NCBI RefSeq assembly: GCF_002127225.1
Contig: NZ_NFUR01000002.1
Location: 248,001-312,000, forward strand
DNA: 64,000 nucleotides
Origin: Sphingomonas sp. IBVSS2
GTDB taxonomy: Bacteria; Pseudomonadota; Alphaproteobacteria; Sphingomonadales; Sphingomonadaceae
Direction of reading: 5' to 3'
Shown in pieces: positions 36,750 to 46,289 of this stretch. Every line of letters starts with the position of its first letter. Within the stretch, counting starts at the first letter, position 1. The position numbers and the translations under genes are program-made. The notes under the pieces are model-generated. The model ran no database searches. It had not been told where the DNA came from and saw only the letters and a list, made by a program, of their open reading frames with translations.

Positions 36750-38045
36750 TCAGGGGAGTATGTCCGGCACGTGCGGCGCGTCCTCGGCCTTGTAGAGCCG
36801 GTTCGCGCACCAGGCCGAGGCCAGGCAGAGCACCACCACGACCAGGATGCATTCGGCCACGCCGATCCCGGGAATGTTGCTCACGCCGAAGATGCCGACC
36901 GATCCGAACACCATGAAGCCCGAATTGACGATGTTGTTCGCCGCCACGGTGCGCGCGGTCTGCGATTTCTCGACGGTGGTGGTCAGGAAGGCATAAAGCG
37001 GCACCACGAACATGCCGCCGGTGATCGCGATCGCGATCAGCAAGCCCAGCACCGCCCAGCCCAGCGGCATCATCACGAACGCCGCGGTCTTGATCAGCGG
37101 CCCGTCGTGCACCGGCCAGAAGCGCGCGACGAAATAGAAGGCAATCACGAACACCATCATCGTCAGCACCGAGCGCACGGCATATTTCGCCGAGACGTGC
37201 CCCTTGAGCAGCCGGTTGATGATCACCGATCCGATCGCGATGCCCACCGAGAAGATGCCCAGGAACACGCTCGCCACGTCCTTCTGGGCGTGGAACACGT
37301 TCTTGACCAGCGGCGGGAAGAGCACGCCGAGCACCGCCGCGATCGTCCAGAACACGCTGATCGAGATGATCGCGAGATAGAGCCGGCGGATGTGCATGGT
37401 GGCCGAGATCAGTCGCCATGAGGCGCGGAAGATGTTGAAATCGATCTTGAGCGTGGTGAGCGGCGGGGCGGAGGGGATCCGCAGCGAGGCGAGCCAGCCG
37501 GTGATCGCGACGCCGATCACTGCGAAGGCGGCGGCCTTTGCGCTGATCACGCCGCCGGCGATGGTGCCGCACAGGATCGCGATATAGGTGCCGGCTTCGA
37601 CCATGCCGGTGCCGCCCAGCACTTCGTCTTCCTCCAGATGCTGCGGCAGGATCGCATATTTGATCGGGCCGAAAAATGCCGAGTGCACGCCCATGCCGAC
37701 CAGGGCGACGAGCATCAGCTCCAGATTCTTGAGGAAGATGCCGGAAGCACCCACCAGCATGATCAAGACCTCGGCGGCCTTGATGATCCGCATGATCTTC
37801 GCCTTGTCGTACGTGTCGGCGAGCTGGCCGGCGAGCGCGGAGAAGAGGAAGAAGGGCAGGATGAAGATGCCGGTCGCGATCGCGCTGAACCGGGTCTCGT
37901 CCTCCACCGAATTGAAGATCTGGTAGGTCGCGAAGAAGATCATCGCGTTCTTGAAGAGGTTGTCGTTGAACGCCCCGAGGAACTGGGTGACGAACAGCGG
38001 CAGGAACCGGCGCTCCCGCATCAACCCGAGCGCCGCACCATGCAT
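36750..38045 (-). CDS. MFS transporter related to lysophospholipid carrier LplT
   Basis: This 431-residue inner-membrane protein has about 12 hydrophobic segments. The N-terminal signature (RRFLPLFVTQFLGAFNDNLF, KNAMIFFATYQIF) and FSALAGQLADTYDKAKIMR are typical of the LplT/Aas-type MFS domain, which flips lysophospholipids inward for re-acylation. Here the acyltransferase part (Aas/PlsC) that usually follows is missing from the gene and its neighbourhood. I chose the ATG at 38045 (GAAGG upstream). It is convergent with the small peptide gene. A different substrate is possible. Confidence 0.78.
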   Translation of the reverse strand: MHGAALGLMRERRFLPLFVTQFLGAFNDNLFKNAMIFFATYQIFNSVEDETRFSAIATGIFILPFFLFSALAGQLADTYDKAKIMRIIKAAEVLIMLVGASGIFLKNLELMLVALVGMGVHSAFFGPIKYAILPQHLEEDEVLGGTGMVEAGTYIAILCGTIAGGVISAKAAAFAVIGVAITGWLASLRIPSAPPLTTLKIDFNIFRASWRLISATMHIRRLYLAIISISVFWTIAAVLGVLFPPLVKNVFHAQKDVASVFLGIFSVGIAIGSVIINRLLKGHVSAKYAVRSVLTMMVFVIAFYFVARFWPVHDGPLIKTAAFVMMPLGWAVLGLLIAIAITGGMFVVPLYAFLTTTVEKSQTARTVAANNIVNSGFMVFGSVGIFGVSNIPGIGVAECILVVVVLCLASAWCANRLYKAEDAPHVPDILP

Positions 38046-38156
38046 AGAACTACCTTCACCTCTGCGCGCGGGCTTTCCCGCTGATTGAGGCGTGGGCATA
38101 GCCGAGCGGCGTGCATGGCGGCAATCGGTTAATGGTCATGGCCTCCCTTCTTCCCT

Positions 38157-38177
38157 CCCCTCCCTTCCAGGGAGGGG
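38157..38177. repeat. Intergenic hairpin, CCCCTCCC family (copy 1)
   Basis: Arms CCCCTCCCT and AGGGAGGGG with a 3-nt loop lie just after the stop of the minus-strand LacI gene. The same arms occur at 63430-63450 and a longer relative at 62162-62189. It may end the LacI transcript, but there is no T tract. Confidence 0.5.
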
Positions 38178-38187
38178 AACTATGATC

Positions 38188-39201
38188 TCACCCCCCGCAC
38201 GACTCCCGCACGATCAGGTCCGTCGGCAGCCGTTCGGCGCTGGGATCGGGGGAGGGGTCGAGGATGCGCGAGACCAGCTGGCGGCCGGCCTCGAACGTGT
38301 CCTGCCGGATCGTGCTGAGCGCGGGCGTGGAGAGCCGCGCGAGCAGCATGTCGTCATAGCCGACCACCGATACCTGGTTCGGCACCGATACGCCCGCCCG
38401 CCGCAGCGCGCGGATCGCGCCGAGCGCGATCAGGTCGGACGAAGCGACGATCCCGTCGAAATGGACGTGGCGCCGCAGCAGCCGGCTCACCGCCGCATCG
38501 GCGGATTCGAGCTCGAAGTCGACCGGCACCACCAGCTTGGGATCCATTTCCAGCCCGGCTTCCCGGAGCGCTTCGTTGTAGCCGCGCTTGCGCTGCATCG
38601 ATTCGGGGTCGGTGCCGCCCAGGAACAGTATGGCCTTGCGCCCCAGCCGGGCGAGATGGGCGGTCGCGCGGCGCCCGCCGAGCTGGTTGTCCGAGCCGAT
38701 CGAACAATAGAGCTGCCCGGCCATCTGCGCGCCCCATACCACGAAATTGGCATTGGATTCGGTCAGCTGGTTGAACGCGTCGTGCAGCATGGACTGGCCG
38801 AGGAAGATCACCCCGCTCGCCCGGCTGGTGGTGGTGGTGGCGACGAGGTCCTCATAGTTCGCGGGGGTGGTGTGGCTCACCGTGAAGTCGCAGTCGCGCG
38901 CGCGCGCCGCCTCGCCGATGCTGGCGAGCAGCTCGAGGAAGAAGGGGTGCGAGAGCGGCAGCGGCCGGCCGCGCATGAAGGGCGTGACGATCACGATCGT
39001 CCCCTCGGCTCCCACCGGCGCCGCCGGCATATAGGGGCGGAAGGGATAGTCATGGTCGCGCGCGAGCGCCCAGATCTTCTGCTTCGTCCGCGCGCTGATC
39101 AGCGGATGATCGTTGAGCGCCCGCGAGACGGTCGAGATCGATACGCCGGCCAGCTGCGCGAGATCCTGCAGCGTCGTATTGTTGTTGCTACTGCTGCCCA
39201 T
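38188..39201 (-). CDS. LacI-family regulator of the glycan-utilisation locus
   Basis: This 337-residue repressor has a helix-turn-helix (TLQDLAQLAGVSISTVSRAL, NDHPLISARTKQKI) and a sugar-binding domain (FDGIVASSDLIALGAIRALR, VSVVGYDDMLLARL, PALSTIRQDT). The N-terminus carries a short Ser/Asn tail. I chose the ATG at 39201; a TTG at 39210 is in frame. It is divergent from the sugar MFS gene across 58 bp, and the receptor-halogenase-GH97 genes continue in that direction. It is the natural candidate for controlling all of them in response to an oligosaccharide or its hydrolysis product. Confidence 0.9.
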   Translation of the reverse strand: MGSSSNNNTTLQDLAQLAGVSISTVSRALNDHPLISARTKQKIWALARDHDYPFRPYMPAAPVGAEGTIVIVTPFMRGRPLPLSHPFFLELLASIGEAARARDCDFTVSHTTPANYEDLVATTTTSRASGVIFLGQSMLHDAFNQLTESNANFVVWGAQMAGQLYCSIGSDNQLGGRRATAHLARLGRKAILFLGGTDPESMQRKRGYNEALREAGLEMDPKLVVPVDFELESADAAVSRLLRRHVHFDGIVASSDLIALGAIRALRRAGVSVPNQVSVVGYDDMLLARLSTPALSTIRQDTFEAGRQLVSRILDPSPDPSAERLPTDLIVRESCGG

Positions 39202-39259
39202 TGTGCCCAAGCTTGAGGAAAGCCGAATACGGCCAGTTTAGAACGGTGAGGGGGGAGCA

Positions 39260-40777
39260 TTGCAAGCTGGCGACGCGAGCGACGCGCCGCGTGTAGCGCG
39301 GCTCGGCTTGCTGCAGATCTGGAACATGTGCTTCGGCCTGCTCGGCATCCAGATCGTCTGGGGCCTGCAGAACGTCAATACCAGCCGCATCTTCCAGACC
39401 CTGGGCGCCGAGCTCGACGACCTGGCCATCCTGTGGATCGCCGGTCCCGCCACGGGGCTGCTGGTCCAGCCGATCATCGGCCATCTGAGCGATCGCACCC
39501 GCGGCCGGCTCGGCCGGCGCCGGCCCTATATCCTGGCCGGTGCGCTGTGTACCGCGCTCGCCCTGTTCCTGATGCCCAATGCCGCCAGCCTCTGGGCCGC
39601 CAGCCTGATGCTCTGGGTGCTCACCGCCTCGATCAACATCGCGATGGAGCCGTTCCGGGCGCTGGTGGCGGACCGGGTGCCCGAGAGCCAGCGCACCGCC
39701 GGCTTCGCGATGCAGGTGTTCTTCATCGGCACGGGCGCGGTATTCGCCTCGGCCCTGCCCTGGATGCTCGTCCATTGGGCGGGGCTGAGCGGCCAGCCCG
39801 AGCCGGGCATGCTTCCGCAATCGGTGCGCATGGCCTTCTATATCGGGGGCTTCGCCCTGCTGGCGGCGGTGGGCTGGACGATCGTCACCACCCCCGAATG
39901 CCCTGCGCCGGCGCGGCTGCCCGAAGCGGCGATGCCGCCGCACGTCCTGTCGCCCGAACGCGCCGCCTCGCTGGTCCGTCACGGCATGGCCTGGATGCTC
40001 GCGGGCATCGGCATCGCGGGCGCGGCCGCGCTCGCCGGCTGGAAGCGCGAAATCTATGTCGTCGCGGGCATCTGCTTCCTGTTCGGGCTGCTCCAGGCGG
40101 TGGTGGTCCGCCTGCGCCGGCTCGGTCGCAGCTCGATCGGCATGCTCGAGATCGTGGAGGACATCCGCTCGATGCCGCTGCTGCTCAAGCGCCTCGCCAT
40201 CGTGCAGTTCTTCACCTGGTACGGCCTGTTCGCGATGTGGATCTATACCGTTCCCGCGCTGGCGCTGCGCCACTATGGCACCGCCGATCCCGCTTCGCCG
40301 GGCTACAACGCCGCCGCCGATTGGGTGGGCGTGCTCTTTGCCGGCTATAACGGTGTCGCGGCGCTGGGCGCGCTGCTGTTGCCGGGCATCGGCGAGCGGC
40401 TCGGCCGTCGCGCCACGCATGCGCTTTGCCTGGCGTTCGGCGCCGCGGGGCTGCTCGGCTTCCTGCTCGTCGCGGATCCGGTGGCGCTCTGGCTGCCGGC
40501 CATCGGGGTGGGGCTGGCCTGGGCGGCGATCCTGTCCATGCCCTATGCCATGCTCGCCGGCAGCGTGCCGCCGGGCAAGGCGGGCGTGTACATGGGCATC
40601 CACAACATGTTCCTGGTGATCCCCCAGCTCGTCGCCTCGACGATGCTCGGCCCCCTGGTCGGCCGCGTCTTCCACGGCCAGGCCGAATATGCGCTGGTCC
40701 TCGCCGCCGCCGCGCTGCTGATCGCGGCCGGCTTCGCCCTCACGCTTCCGCCCGGCGCCGATACCGGCACCCGGTGA
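39260..40777 (+). CDS. SLC45/GPH-like MFS sugar transporter
   Basis: This 505-residue inner-membrane carrier with 12 predicted helices resembles sucrose- and maltose-type proton symporters. Signature stretches are [40 protein letters not shown] (the loop 2-3 MFS motif) and [20 protein letters not shown]. The start is a TTG preceded by GAGGGGGGAG; the first in-frame ATG lies within helix 1, so the TTG is likely right. It probably brings di- or monosaccharides released by the GH97 enzyme from the periplasm into the cytoplasm. It is the first gene in the direction of the TBDR-halogenase-GH97 cluster. Confidence 0.88.
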   Translation: MQAGDASDAPRVARLGLLQIWNMCFGLLGIQIVWGLQNVNTSRIFQTLGAELDDLAILWIAGPATGLLVQPIIGHLSDRTRGRLGRRRPYILAGALCTALALFLMPNAASLWAASLMLWVLTASINIAMEPFRALVADRVPESQRTAGFAMQVFFIGTGAVFASALPWMLVHWAGLSGQPEPGMLPQSVRMAFYIGGFALLAAVGWTIVTTPECPAPARLPEAAMPPHVLSPERAASLVRHGMAWMLAGIGIAGAAALAGWKREIYVVAGICFLFGLLQAVVVRLRRLGRSSIGMLEIVEDIRSMPLLLKRLAIVQFFTWYGLFAMWIYTVPALALRHYGTADPASPGYNAAADWVGVLFAGYNGVAALGALLLPGIGERLGRRATHALCLAFGAAGLLGFLLVADPVALWLPAIGVGLAWAAILSMPYAMLAGSVPPGKAGVYMGIHNMFLVIPQLVASTMLGPLVGRVFHGQAEYALVLAAAALLIAAGFALTLPPGADTGTR

Positions 40778-40842
40778 CGTCGCCGGCGGCGCGGCGTGCG
40801 AAGTTGCGCTGCTTTGCATTGCATCGCCAGTTTGTGCAAAAC

Positions 40843-40857
40843 TTGCATTGATTGCAA
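40843..40857. promoter_or_regulatory. Putative operator, TTGCA-N5-TGCAA
   Basis: This is a perfect 5+5+5 bp palindrome about 85 bp upstream of the TATAAT block, flanked by further TTGCA half-sites at 40814-40818 and 40865-40869 and TGCAA at 40835-40839. The clustering suggests cooperative binding of a dimeric repressor or activator, most simply the LacI protein encoded at 38188-39201. Confidence 0.45.
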
Positions 40858-40998
40858 GGCGAAATTGCATTCCTCGACTCATTGACGCTCGCGTGATTCC
40901 AGTCTGTTTTGGCGCTAAATCGGCATAATATTGTTATATTATAATGCGATAGTGCCATTTGAATTATCGAAAATTTCCCTCTTGCGATCGTGCTCAAT

Positions 40999-41018
40999 TT
41001 ACGCAAAGTTACGCAAAG
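40999..41018 (+). repeat. Tandem direct repeat TTACGCAAAG x 2
   Basis: Two identical 10-bp units lie head to tail, one helical turn each, about 55 bp downstream of the TATAAT block. Direct repeats with 10-bp phasing are often binding sites for response-regulator-like proteins. The function is unknown. Confidence 0.55.
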
Positions 41019-41288
41019 AGCTTCCCGGCAGGGCCGGCGGCGTTTTCGCGCCACCGGATCGGGCGGCTCGCGGTGGATGGCGGTGCCGCAGAGCGTCGCC
41101 GGCACGTAAGGAGGGTGTCTTGGGGGAAGCGCGGCATGGCCGGCTTGCGATCGCGCGCGGCGGCGCAGGGCGCTGCCGCGCGCGCATTTCCACGCACCGA
41201 CAAGGGAATTGACGCGAGGCCGCGGGGCGGGGGCCCTGGGGCGTCGTGCGTGCAACAGCTCCGCAAAGGAGCGACGGAGGGAGGAAAG

Positions 41289-44200
41289 ATGAAGCAGACC
41301 ACCATCTTGCGGGGCGGTGCCTCGCTTGCCGCCATGGCCCTGATGGGTCTTGCCGGCATCGCCCAGGCGCAGACCGCCCAGGCGCCGGCCAGGGCGCCCG
41401 AAGCGGCCCAGGAAGACGACGGCTCGCCCGCGATCGTCGTCGTCGGCGTCCGCAAGGCGCTCGAGACCGCGCAGACGATCAAGCGCGATTCGGACACGGT
41501 GGTCGATTCGATCACCGCGACCGACATCGGCGCCTTCCCGGACACCTCGGTGTCGGGTGCGCTCCAGCGCGTGCCGGGCATCACCACCTCGCGCCTGCAA
41601 TCGACCGACGATTCGACGCACCCCTCGGGCGAGCCCACGGGCGTGCTCATCCGCGGCCTCACCTTCGTCCGCACCGAATTCAACGGGCGCGACAGCTTTT
41701 CGGCCGACAGCTATCGCGGCCTCAATTTCAACGACGTCTCGCCCGAGCTGATGGCGGGAGTCGACGCCTATAAGAACCAGACGGCGGAGATGATCGAGGG
41801 CGGCCTGGCCGGCACGGTCAACCTGCGCACGCGCCTGCCGTTCGACCAGAAGGGCCTCGTCGTCGCCGGCAATGCCAAGGCGACCTATGGCACCCGCTCC
41901 AAGGAGTGGACCGGCGAGTTCTCGGGGCTGATCTCAAACACCTGGGATACCGCGATCGGCCGCTTCGGCCTGCTCGCCGATTTCGCCCGCAGCCATGTCA
42001 TCACGCGCACGGAAAGCGTGATCATGGACAAGATCGACACCTTCTGCACGACGGGCTCGACCAACGCTTCGGGCGGCGGGATCGTCAATTCGGACGGCTC
42101 GGTCGCCTGCGCCTCGAACCCGTTCGGCGGCTCGGGCTGGGCCTATATTCCGGACGGCATCCGCTATTCGCAGGTCGATTATGACCGCGTCCGCCGCGGC
42201 ATCTCGGCGGCGGCGCAATATGAGAACAATGCCGGCAATTTCCGGATGACCGCGCAGTACAACGACAGCGAATATCACAATGCCTGGCTCGAGCGGGCCA
42301 GCCATGTGATCTTCCAGGGCGACGCGTACGGCAAGTCGGCCTTCTATCCGCGGACCAGCTCGTTCCTCGGCGCTGCGCCGGGCACCTCGCCCTTCGTCTT
42401 CGGGGCGGACGGCATGCTCCGTTCGGGCACGCTCACCCAGGGGCATGGCAGCTGGCGCGGGAGCTGGGACAGCACCCAGGAAGCGATCAACACCGGCTCG
42501 GCGGTGCCGGGCCTGCCCTTCGTCAACAATTGCGCCGCACCGTCGGTCTGCACCACGCTTCAGGACGGCCTCTATTTCCAGAACGAGGCGCGCAACTTCG
42601 ATCACCGCGAGCGGACCCAGGATCTCTCGGGCAATATCAGCTGGGATCCGACCGAGAAGCTGCACGTCAATCTCGACGTGCAGCACATCTGGGCGAACAC
42701 GACCAATGACGACATCCTCGTCGCGGTCGGCTCGATGGCCAACATGCAGTACAGCACGAACAGCGACGGCACCCCCCAGGTGAAGCTGCTGCCCGGCTCG
42801 AACGTCAATTACGCCACCGGCGGCCTCTCCAACCCGCACAATTACTGGATGCCGTTCATCCAGGCGCACATGGAGCATAATGACGCCAAGGAAACCGCGT
42901 TTCGCGGCGATGTCGCCTATGATTTCGACGAGGGCGGCTGGCTCGACTCGCTGAAGGTCGGCGTGCGCTATGCCGATCGCAGCCAGACGGTCCGCTACTC
43001 CACCTTCAACTGGAGCCCGGTCGCGGCTTCGTGGAACTGCAACGGCCCGGGTTTCAACATCGACAATACCACGGGCGGGGCCTATCCGAGCTGCAACGCG
43101 GGCCACCCGGCCTTCAAGGGCTATGGCGCGGGCATGTGGGAGTCGGTGACTCTCGGCGACGGCTTCTACAATGGCAGCGTCTACGACAATCCGGCGCTGG
43201 TCTATATGAACCGCGCCACGCTGATGGACCGCGCCCGGCTGGTGCAGGGCGTCAGCGGCGCGACCACCAATTCGCCGATGAGCTGGCAGCCGATCTGCGA
43301 CCGCGTCGATGCCACGATCGAGGGCTGCTACCTCCCGTCCGAGGTGATGCACGTCAAGGAGAAGACCAAGGCCGCCTATGCGATGCTCCGCTTCGGCGGG
43401 GACGGCATGAACATCGGCGGGCTGAACGTGCGCGGCAATATCGGCCTGCGCTTCGTGCGCACCGAGATCGCCTCGGACGGCAGCGTCGGCTATCCGCTGA
43501 CCACCACCTTCAACAACTATGTCCCCTGCGGCGGCCCGCTGCCGACGGGCTGGGTGGTCAACCCGATGTGCTTCGTCACGCCCGCGGTGTCGGCCTTCGC
43601 CAGCGGCGGCGGCAGCCCCAACAGCTATACGGCGAGCTATGACAACTGGTTGCCGAGCTTCAACCTTCGCCTCGGCCTCGACGACAAGACGTTCGTGCGC
43701 TTCGGCTATTCGCGGGGCATGTCGCGCCCGGACTTCGGCCTGTTGCGCAACTTCGTCTCGATCCTGGGGCCGGATCTCAACGGCCGGCCGGACTCGCCTT
43801 ATCTGGTGAAGAACGGGGCGGGCACGGTGACCGGCTATAATTTCGTGTTCCGCGCGGAATCGGGCTTCCCGGCGCTGAAGCCGATCACGGCCGACCAGTT
43901 CGACCTCACCTTCGAGCATTATTTCGGCCGCAGCAGCTCGTTCACGATCGACGGCTTCTACAAGAAGCTGAACGGCACGATCGCCTATGGCGAGTTCCTG
44001 CGCAGCTTCACCAACAACGGCTCCACCCAGACGGTGCTGATGCGCGGGCCGCGCAACGGGGCCGGCGGCGGCGAGCTGAAGGGCGTCGAAGTCGCGTTCC
44101 AGACCTTCTTCGACTTCCTGCCCGGCGTGCTGAGCGGCTTCGGCACGCAGCTCAACTACACCTTTGTCGACCAGTCGGGCATCAGCAACTCGAACCTGGT

Positions 44201-44654
44201 GACTCAGGGCGCGCTCGATGCGGGCGGCACCGGCGGCTTCGGCGCGGGCCTCGACGTCTCCGGCGGGCGCGGCGTGGTGATCGACTCGCACCAGCTGGCG
44301 GGCATCTCCAAGCACACGTTCAATGCCGTGGCACTGTACGAGAAGGGCCCGGTGGCGATGCGTCTCGCCTATAACTGGCGCTCGCGCTTCCTTACCAACA
44401 ATCTCGACTGCTGCATCGGCCTGCCGGTGTTCCAGAAGGCGGCGGGCTTCCTCGACGGGTCGCTGCGCGTCTCGCTGGCCAAATGGGTCGAATTGTCGAT
44501 CGAGGGATCGAACCTGCTCGGCACCACCACGGTGTTCCAGCAGCAGATCTTCGGGGACTCGAGCGCCACGCCCAACGCCAAGCCGGTGTTCCGTGACGCG
44601 AACTGGAGCCGCGTCGACCGGCGCTTCCAGTTCGGTGCCCGGTTCAAATTCTAA
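41289..44654 (+). CDS. TonB-dependent receptor of the oligosaccharide locus
   Basis: This outer-membrane receptor (1,121 residues) presumably captures a glycan or oligosaccharide. It has a signal peptide (cleavage near AGIAQAQ), a TonB-box region (PAIVVVGVRKALETAQTIKR), a plug (TVVDSITATDIGAFPDTSVS, ALQRVPGITTSRL, GEPTGVLIRGL) and a large barrel ending in FGARFKF. It lacks an STN domain, unlike the receptor at 1864-5040. This type is widespread in sphingomonads and caulobacters beside sugar genes and tryptophan-halogenase-like genes. The ATG at 41289 has GGGAGG upstream. A terminator follows directly, so downstream genes are probably expressed at a lower level than the receptor. Confidence 0.93.
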   Translation: MKQTTILRGGASLAAMALMGLAGIAQAQTAQAPARAPEAAQEDDGSPAIVVVGVRKALETAQTIKRDSDTVVDSITATDIGAFPDTSVSGALQRVPGITTSRLQSTDDSTHPSGEPTGVLIRGLTFVRTEFNGRDSFSADSYRGLNFNDVSPELMAGVDAYKNQTAEMIEGGLAGTVNLRTRLPFDQKGLVVAGNAKATYGTRSKEWTGEFSGLISNTWDTAIGRFGLLADFARSHVITRTESVIMDKIDTFCTTGSTNASGGGIVNSDGSVACASNPFGGSGWAYIPDGIRYSQVDYDRVRRGISAAAQYENNAGNFRMTAQYNDSEYHNAWLERASHVIFQGDAYGKSAFYPRTSSFLGAAPGTSPFVFGADGMLRSGTLTQGHGSWRGSWDSTQEAINTGSAVPGLPFVNNCAAPSVCTTLQDGLYFQNEARNFDHRERTQDLSGNISWDPTEKLHVNLDVQHIWANTTNDDILVAVGSMANMQYSTNSDGTPQVKLLPGSNVNYATGGLSNPHNYWMPFIQAHMEHNDAKETAFRGDVAYDFDEGGWLDSLKVGVRYADRSQTVRYSTFNWSPVAASWNCNGPGFNIDNTTGGAYPSCNAGHPAFKGYGAGMWESVTLGDGFYNGSVYDNPALVYMNRATLMDRARLVQGVSGATTNSPMSWQPICDRVDATIEGCYLPSEVMHVKEKTKAAYAMLRFGGDGMNIGGLNVRGNIGLRFVRTEIASDGSVGYPLTTTFNNYVPCGGPLPTGWVVNPMCFVTPAVSAFASGGGSPNSYTASYDNWLPSFNLRLGLDDKTFVRFGYSRGMSRPDFGLLRNFVSILGPDLNGRPDSPYLVKNGAGTVTGYNFVFRAESGFPALKPITADQFDLTFEHYFGRSSSFTIDGFYKKLNGTIAYGEFLRSFTNNGSTQTVLMRGPRNGAGGGELKGVEVAFQTFFDFLPGVLSGFGTQLNYTFVDQSGISNSNLVTQGALDAGGTGGFGAGLDVSGGRGVVIDSHQLAGISKHTFNAVALYEKGPVAMRLAYNWRSRFLTNNLDCCIGLPVFQKAAGFLDGSLRVSLAKWVELSIEGSNLLGTTTVFQQQIFGDSSATPNAKPVFRDANWSRVDRRFQFGARFKF

Positions 44655-44662
44655 CTCCCCTC

Positions 44663-44703
44663 GGCGCCGCCGGTACCCTTCATTCCCGGCGGCGCCAGTT
44701 TTT
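44663..44703 (+). terminator. Rho-independent terminator between receptor and halogenase genes
   Basis: GGCGCCGCCGG (44663-44673) and CCGGCGGCGCC (44686-44696) form a perfect 11-bp stem with a 12-nt loop, followed by five T at 44699-44703. It lies inside the apparent operon, between the receptor and the first halogenase gene, so partial read-through is expected. Confidence 0.8.
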
Positions 44704-44723
44704 CCATTTCACGAGCGGGTGTC

Positions 44724-46289
44724 ATGCAGCCCAGGTCGAACCCATCCCCGGCGCCGCTGCGCGTCGTCATCGTCGGCGGCGGGACCGCCGGCTGGATGTG
44801 CGCGGCCGGCCTCGCGCGCCTGCTGCCGCAGACCGATTATGCGCTTACGCTGATCGAATCCGACGAGATCGGCACGGTCGGCGTGGGCGAAGCCACGCTG
44901 CCGCACATCCGCGAGTTCAACACCATGCTCGGGCTCGACGAGGCCGAGTTCATGCGCGCCACCCAGGGCAGCTTCAAGCTCGGCATCGAGTTCGTCGGCT
45001 GGGACAGGCCCGGCGGCCGTTATGTCCACCCGTTCGGCAGCTTCGGCGAGCGCTGGGGCGGGATCGACTTCCAGCATCATTGGCTGCGCGCCCGGGCCGC
45101 CGGCCATGATGTCGGCGACTGGTTCGACCACAGCTTCGCCGTGGCGATGTGCCGCGAAGGCGTGTTCGACCTGCCCAACGAGGATCCGCGCTCGATCCGC
45201 TCGACCTTCTCCTATGCCTATCATTTCGATGCCGGCCTCTATGCCGAATATCTGCGCGGCTGGGCGACCCGGCGCGGCGTGCGGCGGATCGAGGGCAGGA
45301 TCGTCGATGTCGCCCGTAACGCCGAAAGCGGCCTGGTGGAGAGCGTCGCGCTCCAGTCGGGCGCGCGGATCGAAGGCGACCTGTTCATCGACTGCTCGGG
45401 CTTCCGCTCGCTGCTGCTCGGCCAGGCCATGGGCGTCGCCTGGCACGACTGGAGCGCATGGCTGCCCTGCGACCGCGCCATGGCGGTGCCCTGTGCCAGC
45501 GTGGCGGGCATCACGCCCTTCACCCGCTCCACCGCCCAGACCGGCGGCTGGACCTGGCGCATCCCGCTCCAGCACCGGATCGGCAACGGCTATGTCTTCT
45601 CGAGCAGCTTCTGTTCGGAGGAGCAAGCGCGCGAGACGGTGCTGGGCGCGATCGACGGCGCTCCGCTCGCCGATCCCCGGCTGCTCCGCTTCCAGGCCGG
45701 GCGCCGGGCGCGGGGCTGGGAGGGGAATGTCGTGGCGATCGGATTGTCCTCGGGCTTTCTCGAGCCGCTGGAATCGACCAGCATCTTCCTGATCCAGGCT
45801 GCGGTCACCGATCTCGCCAACCTGATGCCCGCGCCCGGCGGCGGCCCGCCCGACCCGCGCCTGGCGGCCGAGTTCAACCGGCTGTTCGCGATCCATTACG
45901 ACCGCACCCGCGATTTCCTGGTGCTCCACTACACGGCGAATGCGCGCCACGGCGAACCGCTCTGGGACCATGTGCGCAACATGGCGCTGCCCGACAGCCT
46001 GGCGCACAAGATCGCGCTGTTCCGCTCGAGCGGCCGTGCGCCGGACTATAAGCTCGGCCTGTTCTCGCGCGACAGCTGGCTGGCGGTGCTGATGGGGCAG
46101 GGGATATTGCCCCAGGCGCATGACCGGCTTGCCGACCGCGCGCCGCTCGACGAAGTGGTCGAGCGCCTGGCGGACCTCAGGGAGCGCATCGCCACCAATG
46201 CGGCAGCGTTGCCCGCGCATGCCGAGTTCATCGCCGGCTATTGCTCCGCCGCGCGCGGCACCGCGGACGACCGGGCGGTGGTGGCATGA
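44724..46289 (+). CDS. Flavin-dependent halogenase of the tryptophan-halogenase family
   Basis: This 521-residue cytoplasmic FAD enzyme has every hallmark of an active family member: the FAD loop GGGTAGW (18-24), GVGEATLP (53-60), the catalytic Lys85 in SFKLGIEF, the diagnostic WTWRIP (276-281) and Glu350 in EPLESTS. Known members oxidise chloride or bromide with FADH2 and oxygen and pass HOX to the Lys. The substrate here is unknown; members in TonB-receptor loci have not been assigned one by me, and no peptide-synthetase or polyketide gene is nearby. A flavin reductase must come from elsewhere in the genome. Its stop overlaps the start of the next gene (ATGA). Confidence 0.88.
   Translation: MQPRSNPSPAPLRVVIVGGGTAGWMCAAGLARLLPQTDYALTLIESDEIGTVGVGEATLPHIREFNTMLGLDEAEFMRATQGSFKLGIEFVGWDRPGGRYVHPFGSFGERWGGIDFQHHWLRARAAGHDVGDWFDHSFAVAMCREGVFDLPNEDPRSIRSTFSYAYHFDAGLYAEYLRGWATRRGVRRIEGRIVDVARNAESGLVESVALQSGARIEGDLFIDCSGFRSLLLGQAMGVAWHDWSAWLPCDRAMAVPCASVAGITPFTRSTAQTGGWTWRIPLQHRIGNGYVFSSSFCSEEQARETVLGAIDGAPLADPRLLRFQAGRRARGWEGNVVAIGLSSGFLEPLESTSIFLIQAAVTDLANLMPAPGGGPPDPRLAAEFNRLFAIHYDRTRDFLVLHYTANARHGEPLWDHVRNMALPDSLAHKIALFRSSGRAPDYKLGLFSRDSWLAVLMGQGILPQAHDRLADRAPLDEVVERLADLRERIATNAAALPAHAEFIAGYCSAARGTADDRAVVA

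Larger units (their letters stand above)
40778..41288 (+). promoter_or_regulatory. Regulatory leader of the TonB receptor and halogenase cluster
   Basis: No gene is visible in these 511 bp. Markers are TTTGCA and TGCAAA half-sites (40813-40818, 40835-40840), a 15-bp palindrome TTGCA-N5-TGCAA (40843-40857), another TTGCA at 40865, an imperfect palindrome TTTGGCGCTAAA (40908-40919), an AT-rich block with TATAAT (40940-40945) and a tandem 10-bp repeat (40999-41018). The part from 41019 to 41288 is GC-rich, presumably transcribed leader, with the GGGAGG ribosome site at its end. Confidence 0.55.

Noticed and set aside
41019-41288. Riboswitch in the GC-rich leader of the TonB receptor
   Set aside because: I saw no known riboswitch core such as a B12 box or TPP motif. 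The structure could still matter but cannot be supported by eye.
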